64,000 bases of DNA from Helopsaltes ochotensis (lineage: Eukaryota; Chordata; Aves; Passeriformes; Locustellidae). Within the stretch, counting starts at the first letter, position 1; each line of letters begins with the position of its first letter. Made by a program: the position numbers and the translations under genes. The notes under the pieces were generated by a model, which had not been told where the DNA came from, did not search any database, and saw only the letters and a list, made by a program, of their open reading frames with translations. Where the stretch lies: NCBI GenBank assembly GCA_013400155.1, contig VXBM01000269.1:537403-601402 (forward strand), given 5' to 3'. Shown in pieces: positions 50,160 through 61,540 of the stretch.

Positions 50160-51876
50160 TATGAAGTCCTGTTTCTCTGAGTTAAAAACTAAGTTTTCTG
50201 AAAGCCCAAGGATCATCTTAGCTAGGATATGCAATTGAGGGGCTCCTTGAACCTTTTCAATTGCCTCCATGCTTTTTTTTTTTTGCTCAAGGGCATCTGG
50301 AATTTCTGTCCCTGTCTCATTGCCCCCTCCTCTTGGTGGCATTGCATTCTGCTGTGTGATTCCCTGATTCTCACTTAAGCTGGGATGGGTTTTGGGCTGT
50401 AGAGGATTGGTGTGAGGAGGCAACAGGGCAGCTTTCTGCATTCGTTTTGTGGTTCATGGGGAAAAAAGAATGTGGAGACCACTTCCAGATGGGTATCACA
50501 AATATGTATGAGGTAGAACTCTGATCAGAGGTGGTGGGAAGCAGCAAGAAGGGAACTGCCTGGACCTCACCCATGGGGATTTTTTGCTTCCTAATCAGGA
50601 ATGAGATTTGGGCTGTGTGCATTTCTCTCCTTGCTCAGAACAGTTTACTGTGGTCCAAGCCTTAACATTGTTACCAACCAAAAATTTCCAAGAAGCTGCT
50701 GCTGCTGTATCAAATTGGGTTAGAATGGAACTTAAAATGAGCGAGAGGGAGTTTAAAGCTGGGAGCCATGGGCTGTATTCATTAGTGCATACCAGCTGCT
50801 CTGTTTTGATGTGAAGGGTACAAAAACATCATCAAATCAGGAGATTAAACTGTTTATGGCTGCTTTCTCTTACTTTCAAAGAGACTGCCATACTGGTGAA
50901 TCCCTGTAATTTTGAGACTGGTTTGAAAAAAGACCATTCATCTTTTAGATTTATTTTGTTAAGCTCTGAGAAAATGGATGTCCTTGAGAGGACTATTATT
51001 TTTCACAGACTTGCAGTAAAATCTGGAGAGCACCTGTAAAGTCTGTGTTGGATACTGTATATGTGTACCATGGATAACTGTGCCCCCAAGCATCTTAGGA
51101 ACCATTTGTTGAAATTAATTTTGTCCCTCTTCCCTCTAATTTCAGTAATGATCTTTCTAGTCACTTATTCATAAAACAGATTAAAAACAGAGACTTTGCA
51201 AATTATCAGATACTCACTGATGAAGTGTGTTAATTTTTTTTAGCATTTTTTTTTTTACTGTGGCATTGGAATAAGCAATATAATTATGTTCTCCTAAACC
51301 AACCTAAAGAGGATTTTCTTGTGGCTGGGAAAAATTTAGTGACCAGAGCCCATATGTATTTCTTGGCATACCTCCTTAATCTTAAATTTAAAACAGAAGA
51401 AGTAGAACAAAAGTTGTAGTAGTACAGATTTTTTTTGCCTGAGTGATTCTGGTTTCCTCCTTGTCACAGCCCCTCCCAGCTGCCTTTCTGAGGTCTCTCC
51501 AGCAATTCTGGCCATATTTCTTTTTTGTATGTTTTCATACTGTTGATAAAAGGTATAATGGTGCCTTCCATTGAAAATCCATCCAGCACAATAGCTCTTT
51601 ATCTCTGTGCATTACAAACCTGTCATTTGGGGCCTTGCATTAAATTCCTTACATTCTTTTGTGGGGTGGATGCACAGCAAATAAAGCCTGGATTTGCAAG
51701 GGTCCTGAAGAGGTCTTGTTTCTTAGGACTTCCAGGGGATGTAATGCTGGTTATCTCCCCTGAAAACCAGTCCTTGTCTTTCCAGGCCATAATGCATATA
51801 TGTTAAACTTAGTAGGAATTTCTTCTTGAAGTTTTTTTTAACCTTCTTACCACCAGATGCATATTTTCTAAGGTGT
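50160..51876. other. Noncoding, nothing nameable
   Basis: Unique DNA following the CR1 tail. The 96- and 83-codon minus frames at 50151-50622 include or adjoin repeat sequence and show no family features. T runs lie near 50272 and 51248. Confidence 0.45.
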
Positions 51877-51933
51877 TAATAATAATAATAATAATAATAA
51901 TCATCATCATCATCAATAATAGTAATAATAATA
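51877..51933. repeat. (TAA)n(TCA)n compound microsatellite
   Basis: About eight TAA units, then five TCA units, then TAA units with one TAG interruption. A clear trinucleotide compound repeat. Confidence 0.95.
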
Positions 51934-53928
51934 TCTTGATTTATCCATTCTCACAGCCATATGTATTTAATGTACTTTTGTCTATTAGGCTACATTGTTA
52001 AGTTAAAACCTATGTCATTCCTAAGTGAAAAATGATAATTTAAGTTAACAAAATGCAAAAAAAATGTAAGTATTTCTGCATTCACATCCCAAGTGATGGA
52101 TATTGGAATATAATTGCTATGTAGGATGTGGTATTTATTTTGTAGCTGACAAATGAAAGAATAGTGGATACATATTTAAACTGAACTTGGTTTGTGCAAG
52201 CATTGAGCACAAACAGGCTCATTGCAGCTCTTCGTGTTACAGTTTCTGAGGAGAAAATGTACTTAGATGAAGGAGGAGAGAAAGAGGGTTATAGGGTAGG
52301 GTTACAACTCTCTATGAAACCAAACCCTCTAACTAATGCGGATACTTGACCAGGTTTTTCCTGTACTAAAGTACAGGCACATATTAATAGTGGATCAATT
52401 CTGTCTAACAGGCAATCCGAAGTCATCTATAAACGGTGTGTGTGTTTGTATGTGTATAAATCTATAAAATACTTAAAATGTATATCTGTAGCAGAAGAAA
52501 TGTTCCAGAATGAAGATTTGGGACACATATATTTATAAATGAGAGTTGAGTTGAAGTGAAATAAAAGAATGACCCTGCGTAATAACCTGTGCTTTGCCGT
52601 AGGTGTGCTAAGAGGAAAATGTGCTGTGACAAATGTTAAGAATTAGGAGATAATGAGTAGCCTGGTTATCTTAAATTGTTAGTTCCCCTCTGTATGGTAG
52701 TGACTGGCAGGCCCCAGGGCACGGCTGCTTGGTCTGTACCGCCAGCAGAGCATCTGCCTCTCTTTTTTCAAATGCTTGTTACTAATTGCTGTTGAACTGA
52801 ACCCTGGCATGGACTTTTTCAGGGGGTTTTGTGGGGCATTTAATTTTGAAGCTTTTGGATACTATCTATGTGCCTGCTTCACGAATGTGTTAGTATTCCT
52901 TTGGTCCAGTTCACCAGCCACTGGACTTGCATAGCACACATTTCTTTTTCTTTTTTTTCTTTTTGAAGCTATTTTAAAAGGTAAATGATATTAATGAAAA
53001 TTCAAAGAGAAAGCAGAATATTACTGTATCTTCTTAGTGCCTAGTGTGCCAAGAGGTGCAAACTAAATTCAAGTCTCTTTTAAAGTGAACTTAAGGTTAA
53101 ATGAAACATATTTCTGTTGTCACCAGTGGAATACCAGTGATTGCAGCTCTAAACTTGTATTATTTTCTTTTAAAAATAACAACAAAAGAATATTTTTCTA
53201 AAAAATTAATTCATCTTGAGAGTGAAAGTATCATAAAAACACTTTGCTTTCTTTAATAGATAAGTCTCATGAATCAGCACAAATAATTTTAGATATGGTC
53301 ATGGTGGCATTAATGAAAATTTCAAAATTATTGTTTACTCTTTTTGAAATGGATGACCAAAGCTTTCCTTTACCACCTTTGGATTTCTCTTCAATGGAGA
53401 TAATTTTTTTTCATTGCTTTCCAAAGGGAGGCATCACAACCTGGCAACATTAGGAGAGAGGTTCATTAAATGAGAATATGATGGTGTTTCAAGGCTTTCA
53501 GAATTAGCTGTGCACACATAAAGTGACTATCTGCTCTGTGTTATGAACCATATACTGCAATTAATCGTGTGGCCTTTGAGAATATTTTCAGCCATCTGGA
53601 TGTCTACAAAATGGTGGATGAGCTTTATATCTTCAGGTTAAAAAAAAAAGGTAAACTTGATCTTAATATCAATTAAGGCTTTAACATCTGTTTCTAGACC
53701 TAATAGTCCATAAACATTGGCATTCTCAATATCAGATGTTAATGGTTGGAACATATCTGTGTTGTTGTTGGGAGTATAAATATTATGCATCCTGTCCTAA
53801 AATAAATGTCTAAGATGACTGGTAAAAATTGCCCTTTCAATGTGTGTGCCACTGTGCCACAACATTAGAGAGAAATGAGGTGGTTTTTTTCTTCCTAGAT
53901 TGCTGGAGTGAAATCAGATAACTTCTAA

Positions 53929-53984
53929 TTTGCAGTTTATTAAAATAACTACCAAATTGCAGTTTATTAAAAAAAAAAAAAAAG
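53929..53984. repeat. Short direct duplication with A run
   Basis: TTGCAGTTTATTAAAA occurs twice within about 45 bp, the second copy running into a 15-base A tract. A small segmental duplication or slippage event. Confidence 0.7.
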
Positions 53985-55053
53985 TGTGAAGTGCCAATGG
54001 ATATCTTATAGCAGGTATAAGTCAAGCAGAAATCTTTCTTTTAAATAACACTGGCTTTGGAATTAGTGCTGCATAGGGAAGGGGCAGAAGAAAAGGTGTT
54101 TGAAAGTAGTTAATTTAAAGAAAGAGTTATAACTGGAATGCTACATTCTTAGGTTTGTTTGGTTGCTTTTGCTTGTTCCATTTAGGTCTGGACCCCAGTG
54201 AGCCATGCAGTAGGGACTGTCTTGGCTTTTTAAGTTGAACCAGTTTTCAGACTGATTTTTTTACAGCTCCTCAAGCGTAGATACTGATGATTCTCTGCTG
54301 CAGGGGTAATTACCATTTTCTCACCTTAAGAGAACTTTCTCTAAATAAATTAGAACACTTCTATATCCATGCTTCTTTCTCAGTGATTTACCATATCCCC
54401 AGTGTATTTGAATTGTTTATTAACCAGATGCTACCTAGATTAGAAAGGAAAAGGTAATCTACCATACAACATGACCCAATACTGGCTTAAAAATGAACTA
54501 AATTAATTCCAAAACATGGCAAACAACATAGGCTTTTCCCTTGGGCTTTGCATGGAAATTTTCACTCTGAGCTTATAAATGTCTTCTCTGTGTCCCTATG
54601 TAGTTTGTACTCATGCTGGCTTGTATAATGAGGTGTCTTGTCAATCTTGGACAAAGTTGAGATAATGTTGTAAGGACAAACTGCAGCAATTTCCATCCCT
54701 TTCTTTTTTTTTTTTTTTTCTCGTTATCATGGCTTTCATGGGGAATCAAATAAATAGTTCAATAGAAATTCTGAAATAAGATCTGGCTCCCTTCTGCATA
54801 GATCTCTTACGTGTTTAAGATTTTATGAAGCTTTAAGGTCATTGAATGAAACTGCAGACCCTGATTAAGGTTTATAAAGAAATTAGGGGCCAGAGGAAGC
54901 AGGCAGACTTCTTGTAGAATTTTTATAAATGTTTAAACAACTTAGTGATTAAAACCAAAGTTTAGCTAAACCATTGTAGGCACTGCCGGAGCTCATTTTA
55001 AGCACATATTTGTATTTGAGTGCTTTCAGTATCTTCATAAATCTGACTACAAG

Positions 55054-55099
55054 ACCTAAAATAAATGTATAATAAAACCTGAAATAAATGTATAATTTT
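55054..55099. repeat. 23-bp tandem duplication
   Basis: ACCTAAAATAAATGTATAAT and ACCTGAAATAAATGTATAAT lie head to tail at a 23-bp period, differing at one internal base and in the last three bases. Confidence 0.85.
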
Positions 55100-56816
55100 G
55101 GGGATTTTTATATTAAATTATTTGAATTTACAGTCCATAGGTGCATGCAAACCACTGCAAATTCTTAGGAAAGGATGAGTGTTAGGTTAGGAGCCAAGAC
55201 TTTAATTGTTCATTTGTGTTAGAATTTTAAAGTCCTATGGTACCATATGAAGTATTTCAACTTCATGCCACAGAAGCGACAGGAAAAGACCCAGTCCCCA
55301 CCTGAGTAATGTGCAACATATAAAAAAAAATGCAAATGAAATACAAATACTGTAGGGTTTGTTTGATAACAGTACTGATAATAACATAGTAGTAACATAA
55401 TACAGACCTGAGACCCTCTTGGCATTTGTGTGCCATTTTAAAAAAATGTGTGTAGCCTCTGTGCCTATGTTGTTGTTATACCTAGTTACAAGCACTGAAC
55501 TTAATTTTTGTTCTTATTGCCCAGTGTTACTGCTAATGTTTCAGAGATTTCCTTTGATCTTTCCTCCTCTCCCTCAAAAAGCACGTAAAGTGTTGCTACG
55601 TTCAGGATCAAACCAACACGATGGAGAGGGCTCAAATTTGGTGAAAAGCATTCACTTGTTTTCAACAAAGATAGAAAATCAGATGATAGTTGTTATTTTG
55701 GAAACTGCTCTATGTATATATCAGAAAGGCTGAACTGTTCTGTGATTTTATGAATATTAAGTGTTATAGAGCAGTGCTTTTCTTCCTGGTGAAGTTCTTG
55801 TCAACATGCTTTTGTGATGTTATAAACTTGTGTTTTTTCTGTGGAAAACCTAACAGATGGGTTTATTTTCAATTTTTTTATTCACAAAGGTGTTCAATTA
55901 TTTATATGCAATTTTGCTTTCCATCATAAAGCTGCTCAATGAACATATTATGAAGGCTTTTGAGTTTGTGGAACAGAATTCTGTTCAGTTTTTCTGTCCT
56001 TTTACATCAAGCCTTTCTTCTCTCATCTCTCTCTGTATGGTGCTCATACCTTTCTGACCACAGATTCTGTCTTCTGCTATTTCTCCTCTTTTCTGTTTAC
56101 AAAATTTCTTCTAACGTTCCACAACCTAATCATAGTTTTCAAATTTTATTTTGATTCATTAATTTACAGAAAAAATTGGCAAATTTTTACCCACAAAAAT
56201 GGAGAGAGGTAGAAGTGAAATTCTTGTTCTCTATTTAACAGAATTCCAGATATTCATTCCCTCTTGACCCCTCTGCTGAGTAGTGGACATTCAGTTGTAT
56301 TCTCTCTTTAGAACTGGTGTTTTTTTGCTGCTGGTAGTTTTAAGTAAAGTTTCTTTATCCTGTTGGCAGAAATGTGCAGCGTGAAATACTTCAATTCATA
56401 TATTTCTGTATTATTTATTTTCTGCAGTTTGACAAACTAACTCAAGAATTTCCATAGAAGAAATTAAATGTCTTGGAAAGCTTTGCTGACCTAAGAATTA
56501 ATGAAGTAAAACCATTGATTTTACTGGGGATAGTGTCATGCCAATTAAGAAACAAATTACTTTGTTATATAGAGAATCTGAGGATGGTGAGAAGATCTGA
56601 AAGAAAAACACAAGCTGTTAATTTCTTTCTCAAATCAGGGTGTATAGCAGTACCCCCTAATCAGCGCATGAAATTTTTCTCCTGCTGCAGTACATTGATG
56701 CAGACACTGTGTTGAAATATTTATAAATGTGACTTAATGTTTTTAAAATATGAACATCAGGAAGGTTCTATTTGTGACTATCTAGAATCTATGTGATTCT
56801 AAAATATATACACTCA

Positions 56817-57349
56817 TGTTCTGGTTTGAAAGCAAAAACCAGTGAGAGACTCCAAGTCAGAAATATAATTTAATAAGAGGAAAAGAAAGAAGTAAAGTAA
56901 TACGAAAGCAAAACTACTGACAGAATCAGAATACAACCTGACACCCTGTTAGTTAGGGTGGTGGCAGCAGTCCAGATGAAGTGGTCTTGTTGAAGCAGTG
57001 ATCCCATAGAAAGGTCTGGTAGCTCTTGTCCTCTGCAAATCCAGTGGGTAAGAGCCCTCCATACTGTCCCAAATCCCACATTATATCCAGGTGGGAATGC
57101 TTGGCTCCTCCCCCTGGGTGGAGCATCTCACAATGGGATGATCTCATTCTGTGAGTCCTGCAGTGGGTCCTTGATTGCCCATTAAACAGAGACAGCTCCC
57201 GGAGGGAGTTACCTGTGAGCCACGGGGCAAGGCATTGATGGGCCATGAACAGGAGAGAAGGGAGGCACTGCCCCACCTGGTTTGAATAGCTCATGAAGAT
57301 GGTGATAGGATACAGACTGTGGGCACATCTTACATTGTGACCTAGGACA
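56817..57349 (-). mobile_element. ERVL-like solo LTR (533 bp)
   Basis: Read on the minus strand it starts TGTCCTAGG and ends CCAGAACA. Flanks are ACTCA on the left (56812-56816) and CCTCA on the right (57350-57354): a 5-bp target duplication with one mismatch, which is the ERVL size. The minus strand has a 'GGATATAATG' TATA-like box near 57085 and an ATTAAA polyadenylation-like signal near 56870, both correctly placed for an LTR in this orientation. It is related to the element at 8734-9499 through shared landmarks and a hairpin. No internal viral sequence remains, so it arose by LTR-LTR recombination. The 113-codon frame in it is incidental. Confidence 0.75.
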
Positions 57350-58284
57350 CCTCACTAATGAGAATTCCCTTTTAAATGTGTTAAGCATGCATGAGGCCCT
57401 CTACTATATCTGAGAGTGTGAGAGATAATTTCAATAAGGTGCCATTGATGTTCTGTGGGCTTTTATTAGTGATCCTTAGAAAAGGTTTTCAGCGACATCA
57501 CATATTAGCATATGGGTTTGTTTTGGTTTTCCTTGTATGGAGGAAACCACTAGTTAGTTCACAGTTTGATCTAAAACCCATGAATTGTTGACAAGTTTTT
57601 ACTGTTCTTATGAGAGTAAATTAATCAAGACTAATCTTGTCAGGCCAGTGTTACTGGTTGGAATGTTTTCTGAGTGTGATGGTTTGTTGGGTTTTTTCCC
57701 CAAAAACATTTGCAAAACAAGATTGGCTCGTTGGAATTGGGAGCAGATTTCTCAGCAGTCATAGAATGGTGAAAGTTGAGCTAAAGGAAGGAAAAAGAAA
57801 TCTAAAATAATGGTTTGACAATGTAATATATTGAACAGAATTGAATAATATGAGAGGAGCGTCACGACACACAGTGCCTACAAAATGCAGGTGCAGGATA
57901 GAAAGGTGCCTTAGAGGAAAGCTGAGTGTGAACCAGGATAAACCAGTGCCATCTCTTAATCCAGAAACTATAAAATTCCTGACTTGGAATTTTATTTAAT
58001 AAAATACATATTTTACTAAATAAACCTGTTACTCAAGTGAGAGTTCAGTTAGGTTAAGCATGTATACAGTTGAGATTTATAACAAATAAATGAAATAAGT
58101 TTGAAATTGGTTAAAGTTACACCAGTTCAATTTCTCATGAAGACTGAATTTCATATGGGTCAACTACAGGAACAAGGGATTAGGACAAGGTTTTCACACT
58201 AAGAGAATTTCCAGATAGTTGGCAGTTAGGAAAATCAAGCTTCATTTTGGTGGTTAAATTAAAGGTACAAACTTTCTTCTCTTT
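57350..58284. other. Noncoding, nothing nameable
   Basis: AT-rich unique DNA. 'CATAGAATGGTGAAAGTTGAG' near 57761 looks faintly like the reverse of a CR1 tail but is too short to call. Confidence 0.45.
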
Positions 58285-58415
58285 TTCTCTCTTTATCTTA
58301 GTGACTTGCCCAGGGTCATTCTGTGAGTCAATGTCTGAGCTGGAAATAAAATTGAAGAATTATTACTCCCAGTGACAGGCACTAACCACAAGACAATCTT
58401 TCTCCTCATTTCCCT
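58285..58415 (-). repeat. MIR-type SINE relic with tRNA-like head
   Basis: The plus strand reads 'TTAGTGACTTGCCCAGGGTC', 'ATTCTGTGAGTCAATGTCTG', 'AGCTGGAAATAAAATTG', then 'ACTCCCAGTGACAGGCACTAA' and 'CCACAAGAC'. In the reverse complement the last part gives 'GTTAGTGCC ... CTGGGAGT', matching the tRNA-derived head (gtggttagagcactggactgggagtc) of a MIR-type SINE, followed by its core. It is the best preserved MIR-like copy in the window and is in minus orientation. Confidence 0.65.
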
Positions 58416-59420
58416 TTTAATGGACTACACTTGCATTGAGCATTCCACACCAGTCAACAGGGGAAAATTATTGGCTATAGTTGGACAAGCGTACTAAAGA
58501 GTACCTTGGAGTTTATGGATGAAAACAGCTATAAAAATGCTCAGTTTTATTATTATTATTTATTGTTTGCAAACATGGAGATTCAATAAAAGTTTACTGA
58601 TAAAGGAGGCCCAGTGCAGGGCTTAAGTTTCCCATTATTTCTCTTTTGTTCTGAAAGTAATATGCACTAAATATTTAGTTGAAAGAGGTTGTTGCCAATA
58701 TTCTTTTACAATTATTTTTTAAAATATATATTAAAATATGGAAAAAATAATTATGAAAAATGACCTTAAACTATCCTGTTTCCATTCTTAGCTTCTCTTC
58801 TTCACCTAGTAATTGTTACATGGTTTTCTGCTAAGAATATAAAACAGGACCTATTAGTGAAATTAAGAGTACCTGTAGTCCTGAATGATCTGTGAAGTAT
58901 TTTCTTTCATTGCCAGGTCATTTCCTTTTGTCTGAATGCCAGCTCAATTCTTCACAGTTCCCCAGATTTTTAGTTGATTTGCCTTCCTGTTGTTTCCAAT
59001 CAGTAGGAGTGAGTGGTGCAAATGAGCTGTATTATCAAGTACCACTCAACATGGGCAACTCATAAAAAGTAATGGCTGTGTTTTTCTTTTGGGCATTCCA
59101 TTAATTTAAATGTGAATCATCTCTGACAGCAAACATTTGCACCGTGAGTTGAAATGATTGAGAATGGAGACGAAAAGCTAAGGTTACTAGATTATGAAAC
59201 TTCAGAGTCTTATGGCACAAGTTCAGCAAGGATATCAGAGCATGGCCAGCACACTGGGCCTGCCCACAGAGGGTAAGACAGAAGACAAGAAATGTCTACG
59301 TGAAGACATAGTCACAAAATAAAAGGAATGGAGCTGCATATCTGGCAGAACCTGGGACAGGTTGTAGGGCTGCAGCAAAGGCAATTGAACACCAGGCAGC
59401 AAAGCAGTGTTTGGGGTGCC
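58416..59420. other. Noncoding, nothing nameable
   Basis: AT-rich unique DNA. A TATT/TTAT-rich patch lies near 58548-58565. The 83-codon minus frame at 59235-59486 reads through the G-rich motif on its right and is Pro-rich for that reason only. Confidence 0.45.
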
Positions 59421-59422
59421 AT

Positions 59423-59451
59423 GGGGAGGGAAGGGGTGGGGAGGGGAGGGG
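59423..59451 (+). other. G-quadruplex motif
   Basis: Six runs of three or four G separated by loops of one or two bases (GGGGAGGGAAGGGG, T, GGGGAGGGGAGGGG). It satisfies the usual G3+ N1-7 pattern with room to spare, and very short loops predict high stability. It is isolated in an AT-rich region with no promoter-like CpG island. Confidence 0.85.
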
Positions 59452-61420
59452 AGAAACCTTCCGGTTTGAGGGCAGTCCTTCATCATGCTCAGGAATTACA
59501 AATTAGTGCCATGAGGAGGGGACCTACCCCCGTGCATTAGAAGAGCACAGAAGTTATTAGAGAAGTGACAGAGAACATTTTTTAAGTCACAAAACAAGGT
59601 GGGAGTGGTAGAAAATACTTACTGATGCTTCCAAGGGCCACGTGTCCCTGCAGAAACCAGTGTGTATCTTTTAATTCAGAATCTCAGTACCTTTGTGGAA
59701 GCATCTATTAGTGAGCCCAGGGTGGTGAAAAGGGGCATTAGTGCTGATACTGGATAAGATGCTGGTGCTGCTAAGGAAAGGTAAATAAATTAGCATGAGC
59801 AAGCGGTCCTCCAGTGCCATTGCAAAAATGAGACAGGTATTGTTGAATGCTCCATTATGCTATTCTTGCAAAATGGGGCCAAAATTGCAGTTTTTGAGGA
59901 ACTGTACAAGTGTGTTTCTTGCCTGGAACTATGTGGAACTTCTTGTCATCCATCATGTCCACCCTCTGTTTTTTCAACTTAAAGGACTGTCTTCTCTTTC
60001 TGTTTGTTTATTTATTTATTACAAAAGGATTAAGAGCATAATTGACCTCAGTTGGCCAAGAAAGAGCAATTTTAAAGCCTTTTACTCCTGGGTCATTAGT
60101 GTGACACATATACTTAAGTTTTGTTTATTCTTAAATGTTAAACCCCAGTAGAATGAGAAAAAAACAAGCAAGCCTCAGAACCTAACACGAACTACAGACA
60201 ACAAGTAGCAGAATCCAATTGCAAATTTCAGGCTTCACTTGACTTGACTACAAATTAATTCTGCATTCTAACTGTGCTCTCTGGTTCATTAACATTCCAG
60301 TTTCTTTTGTGTTTTCTGAGCATTGTATTTAACTCTAACACATCCCTGTTTCTTTCTGCATAACCTCATTCCACCACAACATTCCAATGAAGGGCCCAGG
60401 CTTGGAGAAATGCATCTTTTTTTTCTCCCTTCTATTGCCTCCCTTCCAATATATTTCTCATCAAAGGAGTTAGGCAGTTTTGACATCAGCTTCCATAAGG
60501 TAGTATTTCACCTATCATGCATTAAAAATAAGGATAAAGAGTAAGTACATCAGTAAAAAATAGCTTTTTCACCCCCTCCACTCCATTTTTTAAAATTTAA
60601 TTTCATTTAATTTGCAAGCCATTTGATTCTTTCTCTTAAAAGTCATTAATAGTGTTATGGTACTCTCTAGTCTCAATAAAGCGACTTAACCTATTAAATA
60701 GACACAAGGGGTGGGAGGAATCTTTCAGGATAGCAGAAGAACCAAGCTTGTTTTGCAAGATTCACCTTTTCCACCCCTTGAAAGGCTTAATTCATAACAA
60801 GTAATCTGAAAATAAAATGAAGGATATTTTTAATGTGAAAATGAGTACAGTAAAATTTATTGAATGCAAAACCATCATGCACACTTTAAATATAAAGTAC
60901 AAATTATGTAAAATGCTAAGCTTTGGTTTTGCAAGCTGATCAACTGGAGTTATAGAAATTTCCTAATCTCCAGGTGCATGAGGTTTTATGTACCCCACTA
61001 AAGCATTAGATCACAGCTGGAAACAGATGAGGATGATCTGTGGCACTTCGTGTAACAATTTCCAGGAAAAAAAATGCATTTGACATTTGCAGCTGTAAGA
61101 TGAGTACATTTATTTAACAGATTCCTGTTTTTTCCTTGGACACATGGTGTTCCACAAATGAAATGTTTGTCAGATTGCAATACAAAGCGTGATCCAGGTT
61201 TTGTGTGTGGAGAGGGTTTTTTTGGTTATCCTTTAATAAAAGGTAAGGGCTGCAGTGTAATTCTTCCACTCTGTTCTCCTTCATGCACCTCAGTCACAAA
61301 TGTGTAACAGGAATGTGGTGTGACTTGTGTCTCCTTTGCAAGCTGCTCCATAGCCAAATGTCAGAGGACTCAGACCTGATTTCAGAGCCCTGCTCTGGGC
61401 ATCTTCTGTTTTCATGGGGT
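59452..61420. other. Noncoding, nothing nameable
   Basis: AT-rich unique DNA. The 118-codon plus frame (59795-60151) has no recognisable domain. No transposon is seen. Confidence 0.45.
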
Positions 61421-61540
61421 GGCTGTGTAAAGTACAATGCATGAACGGAGCAGGGTGCACGGCCCAGTTTGTCCCGCTTCCCGCTGAGTACTCAGACCAG
61501 GAGGCGTAGACACAGTTCACTCTGCCTGCAAGTACTCTGC
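61421..61540. other. Small CpG-containing GC-rich island
   Basis: Six CpGs occur in about 65 bp (61445-61505) in otherwise CpG-poor DNA. The minus-strand frame through it (110 codons in total, 61290-61622) contains 'VNCVYASWSEYS', which faintly recalls the start of a thrombospondin type 1 repeat, but the cysteines expected next are absent. An AG acceptor-like site lies just upstream on that strand with a poor pyrimidine tract. It is not called as an exon. Confidence 0.2.

Larger units (their letters stand above)
51934..56816. other. Noncoding, nothing nameable
   Basis: AT-rich unique DNA. Contains a GT-rich patch at 52437-52463, T or A runs near 53641, 53968 and 54705, and tandem duplications near 53929 and 55054 listed separately. 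The 104-codon plus frame at 55419-55733 is not recognisable. Confidence 0.45.

Noticed and set aside
56953..57294. Minus-strand 113-codon frame
   Set aside because: Lies wholly inside the solo LTR and has no domain; incidental.
57673..57720. LTR-like start TGTGATGGTTTG
   Set aside because: Resembles the start of avian LTRs, but no matching end, polyadenylation signal or duplication follows.
57755..57800. Possible minus-strand CR1 tail (CATAGAATGGTGAAAG)
   Set aside because: Only about 15-20 bases match and the sequence then diverges completely.
59795..60151. Plus-strand 118-codon frame
   Set aside because: No recognisable domain or supporting signals; probably chance.
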